Counted from the first letter of the stretch, positions 48,354 to 56,823 are shown. The stretch is DNA of 64,000 nucleotides from Tenacibaculum maritimum NCIMB 2154 (GCF_900119795.1 NZ_LT634361.1:2170001-2234000), one strand, 5' to 3'. Numbers and translations: made by a program. The notes: a model not told the origin generated them from the letters alone.

Positions 48354-50003
48354 TTAATTTTCATTTATATGGTCTGCTATCCAATCTGCTCCAAAATAAC
48401 CAGCAGTACCAAAAACAAGACCTCCAATAGCACCACACAGAATAGCACCAGGTCCACTAACTAAACTTAAAGTTGCACCTGCCGAAGCTCCTATTTTAGC
48501 ACCAACAATTGCACCTCCCCATCCACCAGCTTGTCTAATCATTTCAGCGACGATTGGTTTAGAAGAATCTTCTTCTATAGATTCGTTAGTAGCTTTGCCT
48601 AGCTCATAGGCTGATAAAACTATTCCAACTACGGCAACTACTCTTAATCCTTTTACTAATCGTATTGTCCCTTTAGATTTAATCATATCTGGAGCAACAT
48701 GTCCTTCTAATAATACTTCTTGCTCTGTATTTTTAACAACGTTTATAAGTTTATCAATTCTAGCTTTAGCACTTTCTGTAAAAAGTCCTTCTTTGTATTT
48801 TTCTAAATGAGTTATAATCTCACTAGTACTATAAATCTTTCCTCCTGATTTTTCAAATTTATTCTTATCAATGTAATGAAGAGTTCCTTCGATTGTTGGA
48901 GCACCACTTTTTAGTGTACTTGCAGATAAAAATTTAGAAGGTTTATTGTTTGCTACATGTTCTGCTATTGTAGCAGCTGAATTAGGAGCTTTGGCTTCCA
49001 TTCCAAAGTATTCGGAAGGAGTACCATGAATTATTCTGTCAAAAAACATAGAAGTGTTTTTAATTGGAGGGACTCCAACTTTTCTAGTTATTTTACCAGA
49101 AGGTAAAATTTCTTCAAATATTATAAATGTAAAACCGTGTCCTTCTTTTACAATTTCTAGAAAATCATTTTCTTTAGTGAGTAACGGGTTTTTGATATCA
49201 TTTAGAGTTGTCTCCCAAGATAACTTAACACTAAGATTATCTACATCAGGCTCATTAGCAAATACTTCGTCCCAAGCTGGGTCTAAATCTAAATTGATAA
49301 CGACTTTATTATTTTTAACATTAGTTTTATAATTGACAGTTATTTTCTCTTTGTTTCCAATAATATTTACCCCTTGATCTATCAAGTTGAAATTTAACTC
49401 CGTATTATCGGGAATGTTTTTTGTTTTAATATGAAAATAGGTGGTTTCTCCAATAGAAGCTTTATTGATTTTATTTTCACCTTCGAAATCAGAACTCCAC
49501 CAACTATCTATGATTTCTTCTTTCAGTTGCTTTTCAGTTTCTTCCCCTTGAATTTCATTTACAGGTGTTTCATATACCGGTGTTTGGTATTGTTCTGTAA
49601 TAGAAAAAGTTTTTCTCCAATCAGTAGTGTATTCTAATTCAGAGTTTGGAGTTTTAACACCTGCAGAAGTTATTTTTAACCTGTTTATCATCGGTTCTTC
49701 ATTACTATTGGAAAAAGTGGTTTGAAAACCTATCAAATAACAGTCGTAAAAGGTCATAATTTTAGATCCTCCGTTTAAGTAAGGATAGAAAATTTGAAGT
49801 TCAATTTTTTCTATAGCTCTTTCGCTAGTCATCCATTCTTCAAAGTATATACTTTCAGTAGCTTCAATTTCCATTTCAAGACCTTTAAAACTTGTTAGTT
49901 GTATAGGCCTACTTTGTTCATTGACTTTTTTACTAAATCCGAAACGATATGATAGTAAATCTATTTCCTTATTTTCTATAATTAATTTGGCTACAAAGCT
50001 CAT
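48354..50003 (-). CDS. Evolved T6SS tube protein TssD (Hcp) with C-terminal ADP-ribosyltransferase-like toxin
   Basis: Residues 1-135 match Bacteroidota TssD: MSFVAKLIIENKEIDLLSYRF, YFEEWMTS and INRLKITSAGVK. Residues about 150-290 form a beta-rich linker seen in Bacteroidota T6SS cargo. From about 320 a domain shows an R-S-E order typical of toxin ADP-ribosyltransferases: FFDRIIHGTPSEYFG, the FLSASTLKSG (STS-like) strand, and NTEQEVLLEG (E-x-E). The C-terminus (about 495-549) is a Gly/Ala-rich hydrophobic glycine-zipper stretch. It would be loaded on or in the T6SS tube and injected into rivals. No other T6SS genes are in the window. The ART call rests on motif recognition by eye. Confidence 0.72.
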   Translation of the reverse strand: MSFVAKLIIENKEIDLLSYRFGFSKKVNEQSRPIQLTSFKGLEMEIEATESIYFEEWMTSERAIEKIELQIFYPYLNGGSKIMTFYDCYLIGFQTTFSNSNEEPMINRLKITSAGVKTPNSELEYTTDWRKTFSITEQYQTPVYETPVNEIQGEETEKQLKEEIIDSWWSSDFEGENKINKASIGETTYFHIKTKNIPDNTELNFNLIDQGVNIIGNKEKITVNYKTNVKNNKVVINLDLDPAWDEVFANEPDVDNLSVKLSWETTLNDIKNPLLTKENDFLEIVKEGHGFTFIIFEEILPSGKITRKVGVPPIKNTSMFFDRIIHGTPSEYFGMEAKAPNSAATIAEHVANNKPSKFLSASTLKSGAPTIEGTLHYIDKNKFEKSGGKIYSTSEIITHLEKYKEGLFTESAKARIDKLINVVKNTEQEVLLEGHVAPDMIKSKGTIRLVKGLRVVAVVGIVLSAYELGKATNESIEEDSSKPIVAEMIRQAGGWGGAIVGAKIGASAGATLSLVSGPGAILCGAIGGLVFGTAGYFGADWIADHINEN

Positions 50004-50035
50004 TTTTTGTTTTAAGGGTTGGTTTGGTTAATGTT

Positions 50036-50293
50036 ACCTAACGTTCTCGGCTATTAGTTTTTGCGTGAATTTAGGAATAAATTTTATAACAAAAAAGGTA
50101 AAAAGTGACCATAGAGTATCATTTTTGATTTTATTCAATACAAACCTCTTTAAAAACAAACAGCGGTTGGTTTTGAGCTCATTCTATTTTAGTTTTTGAA
50201 GGTCTCCTAAAAAAACAAAAGCCCTAAAAAGGGCTTGGTTTTATATCTATTTTCGTAAAATTATAGGCTTGTACAACGGTTACTATTGTTGGC
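50036..50293 (-). repeat. Cassette repeat B (258 bp, attC-like ends)
   Basis: Same sequence as repeat A. On the minus strand it ends AACGTTAGGT, a perfect GTTRRRY core, and begins GCCAACAATAG. The TssD start codon is 36 nt after the AACGTT; the upstream lipoprotein gene stops 9 nt before it. Confidence 0.85.
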
Positions 50294-50302
50294 TTTAGTT
50301 TT

Positions 50303-50770
50303 TTAATTCATCAATTGTCTAAAGTTAGGTAAATCTTCAGGTAATTCATTTGTTATTGTTAGTTTATGAGAAAAATCTGTTGGTTCAAGTTTTAAAACTT
50401 TAGTATTGTCATCGATAGTTATTTTGTGGTTGCTTTTCATTTTAAAAATTTCTTTGTGTTCAAGATGAAAACTTTTAATGCCTGTTCCAATATCGACTAT
50501 GAAATATTCACCATAATTTATTTGTCCGAAAGATTTATCATTCACAAGGACATTTACTTTAGTTGTAGTTCCGCAAGTTATAACAGGACAATAATAATGT
50601 CCGTTGTATATCATTATTCTTCCATTTCCAAGATTGTCTAAATTAACTTCTTGATATGGTAAATAGACATATTTTTTTTCTGAAACTAGTGGTTTTATAG
50701 CACAAGAAGACATAATAAGAATTACGCTTAATAGTACAATCTTTTTTATAATAGTTTCTGGTTGTTTCAT
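50303..50770 (-). CDS. Hypothetical lipoprotein in its own cassette
   Basis: A lipobox (LIMSSCAIKPL) marks an envelope lipoprotein with a beta-rich C-terminal region (GYxYCPVITCGTTTKVNVLV, VDIGTGIKSFHLEHKE), loosely like DUF2846-type proteins. The frame is open to 50791, but the Met at 50770 (MKQPETIIKK) is preferred because the earlier one lies at the repeat edge. It is the only gene of its cassette. An orphan immunity role is possible but unproven. Confidence 0.65.
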   Translation of the reverse strand: MKQPETIIKKIVLLSVILIMSSCAIKPLVSEKKYVYLPYQEVNLDNLGNGRIMIYNGHYYCPVITCGTTTKVNVLVNDKSFGQINYGEYFIVDIGTGIKSFHLEHKEIFKMKSNHKITIDDNTKVLKLEPTDFSHKLTITNELPEDLPNFRQLMN

Positions 50771-50788
50771 TTTTTTTAGAATTAAAGT

Positions 50789-50917
50789 CAACGTTCTCGG
50801 CTATTAGTTTTTGCGTGAATTTAGGAATAAATTTTATAACAAAAAACTTAGGATTGAAAATCCTTTCGGGTTTTCATAAGTAGTCGAGAAGTAGCAAGTA
50901 CTTATAGCCATTGTTAC
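50789..50917 (-). repeat. Cassette repeat C (129 bp)
   Basis: Shares the conserved gene-start edge (TTTTTGCG ... CGAGAACGTT on the minus strand, about 55 bp) with A, B and D, then diverges. Its other edge is GTAACAATGGCTATAAGTAC. The two ends are imperfect inverted repeats (AAC..GGCTAT at both), as in attC sites. Confidence 0.8.
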
Positions 50918-50931
50918 AAATAGTACTTCAT

Positions 50932-51339
50932 CTAAAATTCGGTTCTTTTATCCCAAACATATATGTCTTTTGGTGTCATTTCATCATACCAAACCGTTAT
51001 AAAATTCAAACTATCTTTTTCCCATGTTAATTCTTCTATCTTTATTGTATTACTTAATACTTCCTCTTTCGAATAAATATTAAGTAACTCTATTCTAAAT
51101 TCAGTTGGTCCATCATTTAAAATAAAACTATCATATTTAAAAGGTTTTCCATATTTTTCAACTGCTTTTATTTTATTTAAAACCTTTAAGTCATTAAAAA
51201 CTAAACTATCTTGAGTTTCCATTATTTCAATATCTTCCAATATGTTGCTTGGTAATTGTTTTCTCATTTTAGAATTTTTAGAGATGTTGTCACAACTAAG
51301 AATCAAATAAGACAAACAAATAATATATTTTTTTACCAT
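50932..51339 (-). CDS. Lipoprotein, candidate immunity partner of the zincin effector
   Basis: The 135-aa lipoprotein (LSYLILSCDN lipobox) has a charged mature region without a recognised domain. It starts 2 bp after the stop of the zincin gene and shares its repeat-bounded cassette, so it is a plausible periplasmic immunity protein (context inference). Confidence 0.55.
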   Translation of the reverse strand: MVKKYIICLSYLILSCDNISKNSKMRKQLPSNILEDIEIMETQDSLVFNDLKVLNKIKAVEKYGKPFKYDSFILNDGPTEFRIELLNIYSKEEVLSNTIKIEELTWEKDSLNFITVWYDEMTPKDIYVWDKRTEF

Positions 51340-51341
51340 AA

Positions 51342-51974
51342 TTAATATTTGCTAAAGGTAGATCTTGTTATCATTGTATTTAATTCTGATATTATAAAAT
51401 CTAAATGACGATCTCTTAATTCATCACCTACATTCATAAGACTGTTTTTATCCATAGAATAGGAAGATGAGTTGTATTCGTCACCATGACCTACAGCAAT
51501 TGAATTTCCGGCGGAGTGTCCAAATTCATGAACAACAGGATATTGAAAATAGTTTTTACCTTGAATAATTCTTTTTTGTTTCGATGTATCTAAAGTATCT
51601 AAGTTCATTTCTTTAGAATACCATTTGACATTGCTTTTCATGAATGTCTTTGAAGGATTTTTTTTCACATTAACTTTCCAATGTTCTCCATATTGTACCC
51701 ATTCAATATCAAAATTTACATCCCATCTTTTCTTTATATTTCTTATTGCAAAATCAGAAGTTCCTTTAACTTTTAAAAAAAAGTGTTCACCCCAACTATT
51801 CCAAATTAAATTATCTACTTCTTTATGGAATTTTTGTTTTTCCGAATATGTCCACCTTGAAGTATTCATAGAATTAAACCAAAAGTATCGCCATTTTTGT
51901 TTTATTAAAATTGTTCCTCGACTTTCTTCAATATGAATATCCATTCTGTCGGTATACTTTGAGTAATATCCCAT
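51342..51974 (-). CDS. Zincin-type metalloprotease, putative effector
   Basis: The 210-aa protein without signal peptide has VVHEFGHSAGNS (HExxH), a downstream GHGDEYNS segment that may give the third ligand, and SLMNVGDELRDRHLDFI, a pattern seen in zincin domains of Bacteroidota T6SS/Rhs toxins. It lacks a TssD, PAAR or Rhs module, so it may be a stand-alone cargo effector or an orphan toxin tail. The start lies 22 nt from repeat D and the stop is followed immediately by a lipoprotein gene. Confidence 0.6.
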   Translation of the reverse strand: MGYYSKYTDRMDIHIEESRGTILIKQKWRYFWFNSMNTSRWTYSEKQKFHKEVDNLIWNSWGEHFFLKVKGTSDFAIRNIKKRWDVNFDIEWVQYGEHWKVNVKKNPSKTFMKSNVKWYSKEMNLDTLDTSKQKRIIQGKNYFQYPVVHEFGHSAGNSIAVGHGDEYNSSSYSMDKNSLMNVGDELRDRHLDFIISELNTMITRSTFSKY

Positions 51975-51995
51975 AATCTCGTTCTGTATTATTTG

Positions 51996-52092
51996 TAACG
52001 TTCTCGGCTATTAGTTTTTGCGTGAATTTAGGAATAAATTTTCTAAGAAAAAACTTAGGATTGAAAATCCGCGAGTATTTTCATAAGTAGTA
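51996..52092 (-). repeat. Cassette repeat D (truncated or divergent)
   Basis: Shares about 55 bp at the gene-start edge with A-C and continues like C (ACTTAGGATTGAAAATCC ... TTTTCATAAGTAG), but the AACAATGG edge is missing; sequence beyond 52092 is unrelated and leads to the right inverted repeat. Confidence 0.75.
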
Positions 52093-52141
52093 TGGAAGTC
52101 AAAACAAGAATGGGGTTTAACAAAGCGGCTTGATCAAATTA

Positions 52142-52165
52142 GTCCCAAATTTATTAGGTAGTCCA
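52142..52165 (-). repeat. Right inverted repeat of the accessory island
   Basis: The minus strand reads TGGACTACCTAATA...GGGAC, 22/24 identical to the left repeat at 46585. Confidence 0.65.
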
Positions 52166-52175
52166 ACTTCATTTT

Positions 52176-52383
52176 TTGTACAGCGTTTTTTTGCCTCGTA
52201 AAAACGCTGTACAAGATTTCAACTTCGTTTTTTGTACAGCGTTTTTTTCCCTCGTAAAAACACTGTACAAGATGTTAACTTCATTTTTTGTACAACGTTT
52301 TTTTCTCTCGCAAAAACACTGTACAAGATTTGGAGTTGGTTTGCTGTACAAAGTTTTAGACATACTTAAAAAAGTTTGTACAG
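52176..52383. repeat. Four-unit, 56-bp-period hairpin array
   Basis: Hairpins start at 52176, 52232, 52288 and 52344, exactly 56 bp apart. Unit 1 is TTGTACAGCGTTTTT ... AAAAACGCTGTACAA (15-bp perfect stem, GCCTCGT-type loop). Units 2 and 3 have one or two substitutions; unit 4 is degenerate (TGTACAAAGTTTT ... AAAAGTTTGTACA). Spacers are about 17 bp (GATTTCAACTTCG-type) and also conserved. A 64-codon ORF across it is an artefact. Function unknown; it adjoins the island's right edge. Confidence 0.9.
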
Positions 52384-52746
52384 ATTTGTGTTGAAAATCA
52401 ATGGGTTATATTTTTAAGTTAAGATAATCATCCATTTTTTTTATGAGGGGACTGGGATTTTTATCATAGTATTTGGAGAGGATAGAGGAATTTTTAGGTT
52501 TATAAACTAAATGCTGCTTCCTTTTTAGAGAAAAAAACAAGGCAAAATTACGGTAGTACTTATATAATGGTTGCGCTAGTAATACCATGTTTTAGTTTGT
52601 AAATAGTGTAATTTTCTATGTATAAAAAACAAAAACCTTATCTTAGCTAGTGAAGTAATTGCAACTTTTTATTTTAAAGAATAAAAACATGTGATATCTT
52701 CTAACTTTTAAAATACTTAAGTCACCCAATTGGTCATTTTTATTGT
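52384..52746. other. Gap between the hairpin array and the TonB receptor
   Basis: A 60-codon minus-strand ORF (52406-52588) has no recognised domain and I do not accept it as a gene. The rest is presumably the promoter region of the receptor gene; no clear TAnnTTTG box was found. Confidence 0.4.
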
Positions 52747-55112
52747 ATGAGATTTATGAAAAAACAAACATACTACTCCGTTTTTATATTCCTATTATAT
52801 TTATGTCATAATAGTTTTTCTCAAAATGCGATGGGAAAACTCCGAGGGTATATTTATGATGCGTATGGATTTCCCTTGGTGGGGGCTACTGCTATTTTAG
52901 AGGGTACCGAAAAAGGAGCTACTACCAATATTGATGGTCTTTTTATTATTGAAAATATTGTACCGAATACGTATAATGTTACTGCTCGTTATGTAGGTTT
53001 TGAAGCTACTACAGCGTTTAATATTATTGTAAAATCTGTTGGAAATCAACCTTTCACTTTTACATTAAAAGAAAGTAGTAATACACTGAATGAGGTTCTT
53101 ATCAAAAATAGCCAGGTATCCAAACCAAAAGAAACGCCGGTTTCTTTTCAAAAACTTTCTGCGGTAGAAATTGCTACTTATCCGGGGGAAATAATGATAT
53201 CGTAAAGGTTGCCCAATCTTTACCTGGTATTTCGCCTTCGCCTGGTGGTTTTAGAAACGACTTAATTATTCGGGGTGGCGGTGCTAATGAAACGGTGTAT
53301 TATTTAGATGGGGTTGAAATTCCTAACATCAATCATTTTAGTACGCAAGGAAGTGCTGGTGGCCCTGTTGGTTTGTTAAATGTTTCTTTTATGGAAAATG
53401 TAAATTTATCAAGTTCTTCTTTTGGTGCTCAGTATGAAAATCCGCTTTCTGGAGTTTTACAATTCAACCAACGTTTTGGTAATAGAAATACATTTGCTGG
53501 CAATGTTAGGGTAAGTGCTAGCGAAACGGCGCTTACTTTAGAAGGGCCTTTATTTAAATCGGATGCTAAAGAAAGTAATACTAGTTACTTAATTTCTGTA
53601 AGACGTAGCTATCTTGAATTTCTTTTTAAGTTGATTGGCTTGCCTATACGACCTAATTATTGGGACTATCAATATAAGGTTACTCACCAATTGGGAAAAA
53701 ATGATGAACTGCATCTTATAGGCCTTGGTAGTGTGGATGATTTTTCTGTTGAAGTTCCTGCTAATTTTGACCAAGAGCAGCAGGCAACCTTAGAGCAAGC
53801 TCCTTTTATTGAGCAAAAAACAAATACGATAGGGCTTTCTTGGAAGCATCGTTTTCAACATAGTGCTAACTTTATTCGTACGGTTTTAAGTAACAATAGA
53901 TTGCAAAATACGTTTACAAGGTTTGGGGATAATGAAAATGAAAAAGATCCTTTTTTTGTAAATGATGCTGTTGAACAAGAAACAAAACTGCGGTTTGCAT
54001 ACCATTCGTTTTTTAAGGGCTTTACATTAAAAACAGGTTTTAATGCTCAAATTTCAAACTATCAGAATACGACTTTTGACGAACGAAATGCTTTGCATTA
54101 CAATAGTAATATTCGTTTTTTTAAATATGGTGCCTTTGCCAACCTTACCAAATCGTTTATAGCAAATACATTGGATGTTTCTATGGGGTTTAGGGTGGAT
54201 GCAGATACGTTTACTCGTACGCGTTTTTTGGATACTTTTTCTCCAAGAATTGCTGTTTCTTATGAATTTATAGATACTTGGAAAATGAGTGCTTCTGTGG
54301 GTCGTTATTTTAAAATAGCTCCTTATACGATTTTGGGATTTAAAAACCAGCAAGGAGCTTTGGTGAATCAATATAGCAATTATACGCGTTCTGATCATTA
54401 TGTACTGGGGCTATCTAAAGCGTTTAGCAAATCGGTAAGTCTTTCACTAGAGGGATTCTATAAAAATTACGACGATTATCCTGTTTCTATAAGAGATGGA
54501 GTGTCATTAGCTAATAAAGGAGCTGGTTTTGAAGTATTGGGTAATGAACCAATTGCTATGGTTGGTAAGGGGCGTGCTTATGGTTTGGAATTTTTATTTC
54601 AACAAAAATTGACCCGTAATTTTTATGGAATCTTGTCATATACGCTTTTTTATAGCGAATTTACAGGTCTTAATTCCAACAAATACCTTCCGTCTGTTTG
54701 GGATAGTAGGCATCTTATTTCTTTTACGGGGGGATATAAACTGCCTCGTAATTGGGAGTTAAGTTCTCGATGGCGATTTGCGGGAAAAACGCCTTTTGTT
54801 CCAGTAAATGTGGAGGCTTCAACACCTGTTTATCCTGATATTCTTTTGGATTATGATCGTTTGGGGGAAGAAAAACTGAATGTGTTTTCTCAGGCTGATG
54901 TTAGAATTGATAAAAAATGGAATTTTAGTAAACTTTCTTTAAACTTATTTCTTGAAATACAGAACGTACTTTTTCAAGATATTCCGAAAGCTCCTAAATT
55001 TGGGCTTTATCGAGATGCTAACGGAATGGTAACATCCCCTAGAACATTGCAAAAAATACAAGCGAGTAATAATGCACCTATTCCTGTGATAGGTATCGTT
55101 ATAGATTTTTAA
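52747..55112 (+). pseudogene. TonB-dependent receptor with carboxypeptidase-like extension, split by a frameshift in a G5 tract
   Basis: The first frame (52747-53205) gives a signal peptide and a carboxypeptidase-regulatory-like/CarbopepD domain (GKLRGYIYDAYGFPLVGATA), ending soon after SAVEIATYPGE. The second frame reads VAQSLPGISPSPGGF then RNDLIIRGGGANETVYYLDG (plug) and continues to the beta-barrel end (PVIGIVIDF) at 55112. Adding one G to GGGGG at 53184-53188 restores YPGGNNDIVKVAQSLPG, the expected plug sequence. Together about 788 aa, an outer-membrane importer or peptide-type receptor. It is either a real frameshift, a phase-variable locus or a sequencing error. The start is probably Met4 (52756). 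Confidence 0.85.
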
Positions 55113-55157
55113 TGTGACTGCCTATACAACGTTTTAACAACCTGATATTAAATAACT

Positions 55158-55718
55158 TTAAAATGGCTCCTCTATTGGATGTTCCTTAAAGTAATCTGAT
55201 ATTATTTTTCTTTTTTCATCATTAGACTCAAAGTTCTCTTGCTTTATCCAATAAAAAGACCCTCGATACCCGATCTTACTATCAAATGTATAAATAGCTA
55301 TTTCTTTCTTCGGAGCAAATAATGTATGCATCGTATAGTCAGTATCTACCCGATGCTCTGTATTTTCATCAATTCCATCGCCATACTTAAAGAAAGTCAA
55401 AGACCATTTTGCATTTTTATTTTTATACAAAAAGCTGTCTTTTTGGATATAATTTACCACAAAGCTATCTACTTTAGTTTTATGTTTTTCGTTCTCTTTA
55501 TCAAAGTTTTTTATCGCAAAAAAGTCATCTCTACTCAACTCATAATATTTTTTATTTTCTTTATAATGAGGAAATTCACCTATATCATTCGGTTTTAAAT
55601 GGTATATCTTAAGACTTTTGTCTTTTTCTTTGGACTGGCATGCAAACAATAAGCCCATTATAAGCACCCCATAAAAAACCATCCCTTTTAAATGTTTCAT
55701 ATTAACTAATTTTACCAT
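55158..55718 (-). CDS. Tandem lipoprotein 9 (last of the array)
   Basis: The 186-aa lipoprotein (FACQSKEK lipobox) has the N1-type variable segment (HYKENKKYYELSRDDFF), the invariant core (DKENEKHKTKVDSFVVNYIQ), the M1 motif (EHRVDTDYT) and C-type a (KKEIAIYTFDSKIGYRGSFY). C-type a is shared with copy 2, but with a different N segment. It ends EEPF rather than ESW/EPW, and the expected ATGGTAA junction is replaced by ATTTTAAAG, so the array ends here. Confidence 0.85.
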   Translation of the reverse strand: MVKLVNMKHLKGMVFYGVLIMGLLFACQSKEKDKSLKIYHLKPNDIGEFPHYKENKKYYELSRDDFFAIKNFDKENEKHKTKVDSFVVNYIQKDSFLYKNKNAKWSLTFFKYGDGIDENTEHRVDTDYTMHTLFAPKKEIAIYTFDSKIGYRGSFYWIKQENFESNDEKRKIISDYFKEHPIEEPF

Positions 55719-56275
55719 GACTCCTTTATTGGATGTTCCTTAAAGCAGTCTGATATTATTTTTCTTTTTTCTTTTACCACTGAATCTCCATCCTTAAAGT
55801 AGTAACCCGTTGCTATATACCCCTTTTGGAATCTCGAACTAAAAGAATAATAGCACCGCCGTTTTTCAAAAGCAAATAACGTATGTATGGTATAATCCGT
55901 ATTATATGCATGTTTGGTATTTTTATCAATCCCATCACCATACTTAAAAAAAACCAACGACCAATAAGTGTTTTTATTTTTATACAAAAAGCTGTCTTTT
56001 TGGATATAATTTACCACAAAGCTATCTACTTTAGTTTTATGTTTTTCATTCTCTTTATCAAAGTTTTTTATCGCAAAAAAATCACTTCTAGTTTTTGAAT
56101 ACCATCCATATACACCAACCGTGTCCTTCTTTATATATAAACTATTCGGTTTTAAATGGTATATCTTAAGACTTTTGTCTTTTTCTTTGGACTGGCACGC
56201 AAGCAATAATACCATTATAAGCACCCCATAAAAAATCACCTCTTTTAAATGTTTTATATTAGCTAATTTTACCAT
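55712..56275 (-). CDS. Tandem lipoprotein 8
   Basis: A 187-aa paralogue with N2-type segment in a variant form (SLYIKKDTVGVYGWYSKTR), M2 motif (KHAYNTDYT) and C-type b (KRRCYYSFSSRFQKGYIATG ... VVKEKRKIISD). It overlaps copy 9 by 7 nt (ATGGTAA). Confidence 0.85.
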   Translation of the reverse strand: MVKLANIKHLKEVIFYGVLIMVLLLACQSKEKDKSLKIYHLKPNSLYIKKDTVGVYGWYSKTRSDFFAIKNFDKENEKHKTKVDSFVVNYIQKDSFLYKNKNTYWSLVFFKYGDGIDKNTKHAYNTDYTIHTLFAFEKRRCYYSFSSRFQKGYIATGYYFKDGDSVVKEKRKIISDCFKEHPIKESW

Positions 56276-56823
56276 GGCTCCTTTATTGGGTGTTCCTTAA
56301 AGTAATCTGATATTATTTTTCTCCTATTCTTATCTATTTTTTTAGGGGAGTACTCAATCCAATAATTAGACCCAATATACCCTACTCTACTGTCAAAATA
56401 AAAATTACATATTTCTTTTCTTTGAGCAAATAATGTATGAATGGTATAATCAGTATCTACCCGATGCTCCGTATTTTCATCAATTCCATCGCCATACTCA
56501 AAAAAGGATAAAGAAAATTCTGAATTTTTATTTTTATATAAAAAGCTGTCTTTTTGGATATAATTTACCACAAAGCTATCTACTTTGGTTTTATGTTTTT
56601 CATTCTCTTTATCAAAATTTTTTATCGCAAAAAAATCACTTCTAGTTTTTGAATACCATCCATATACACCAACCGTATCTTTATTTACATGAACAAGATT
56701 CGGTTTTAAATGGTATATCTTAAGGCTTTTGTCTTTGGGTTGGCACGCAAACAATAAGCCCATTATAAGCACCCCATAAAAAACCACCTCTTTTAAATGC
56801 TTTATATTAGCTAATTTTACCAT
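56269..56823 (-). CDS. Tandem lipoprotein 7
   Basis: A 184-aa paralogue: N2-type (LVHVNKDTVGVYGWYSKTR), M1, C-type c (QRKEICNFYFDSRVGYIGSN). The mature start is the short CQPKDKS form. C-type c is identical to that of copy 4, suggesting recent duplication or gene conversion. It overlaps copy 8 by 7 nt. Confidence 0.85.
   Translation of the reverse strand: MVKLANIKHLKEVVFYGVLIMGLLFACQPKDKSLKIYHLKPNLVHVNKDTVGVYGWYSKTRSDFFAIKNFDKENEKHKTKVDSFVVNYIQKDSFLYKNKNSEFSLSFFEYGDGIDENTEHRVDTDYTIHTLFAQRKEICNFYFDSRVGYIGSNYWIEYSPKKIDKNRRKIISDYFKEHPIKEPW

Larger units (their letters stand above)
46585..52165. mobile_element. 5.6-kb accessory island bounded by inverted repeats, with cassette-like minus-strand genes
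   Basis: The bounding 24-bp inverted repeats, the truncated gene and transposase remnant at the left, uniform minus-strand orientation, effector-type cargo and four internal repeats (47475, 50036, 50789, 51996) separating gene cassettes all support a mobile or recombining segment. No integrase, complete transposase or target-site duplication is visible. Confidence 0.6.

Noticed and set aside
52169..52363. 64-codon repetitive ORF in the hairpin array
   Set aside because: Its repeats are only the 56-bp DNA period read in frame; no start context, and equal ORFs occur on the other strand.
52176..52383. CRISPR array
   Set aside because: Both 'repeat' and 'spacer' are conserved, units are fully palindromic, and there are no cas genes.
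52406..52588. 60-codon minus-strand ORF
   Set aside because: No recognised domain, AT-rich, and no supporting context; could be a decayed fragment but cannot be assigned.
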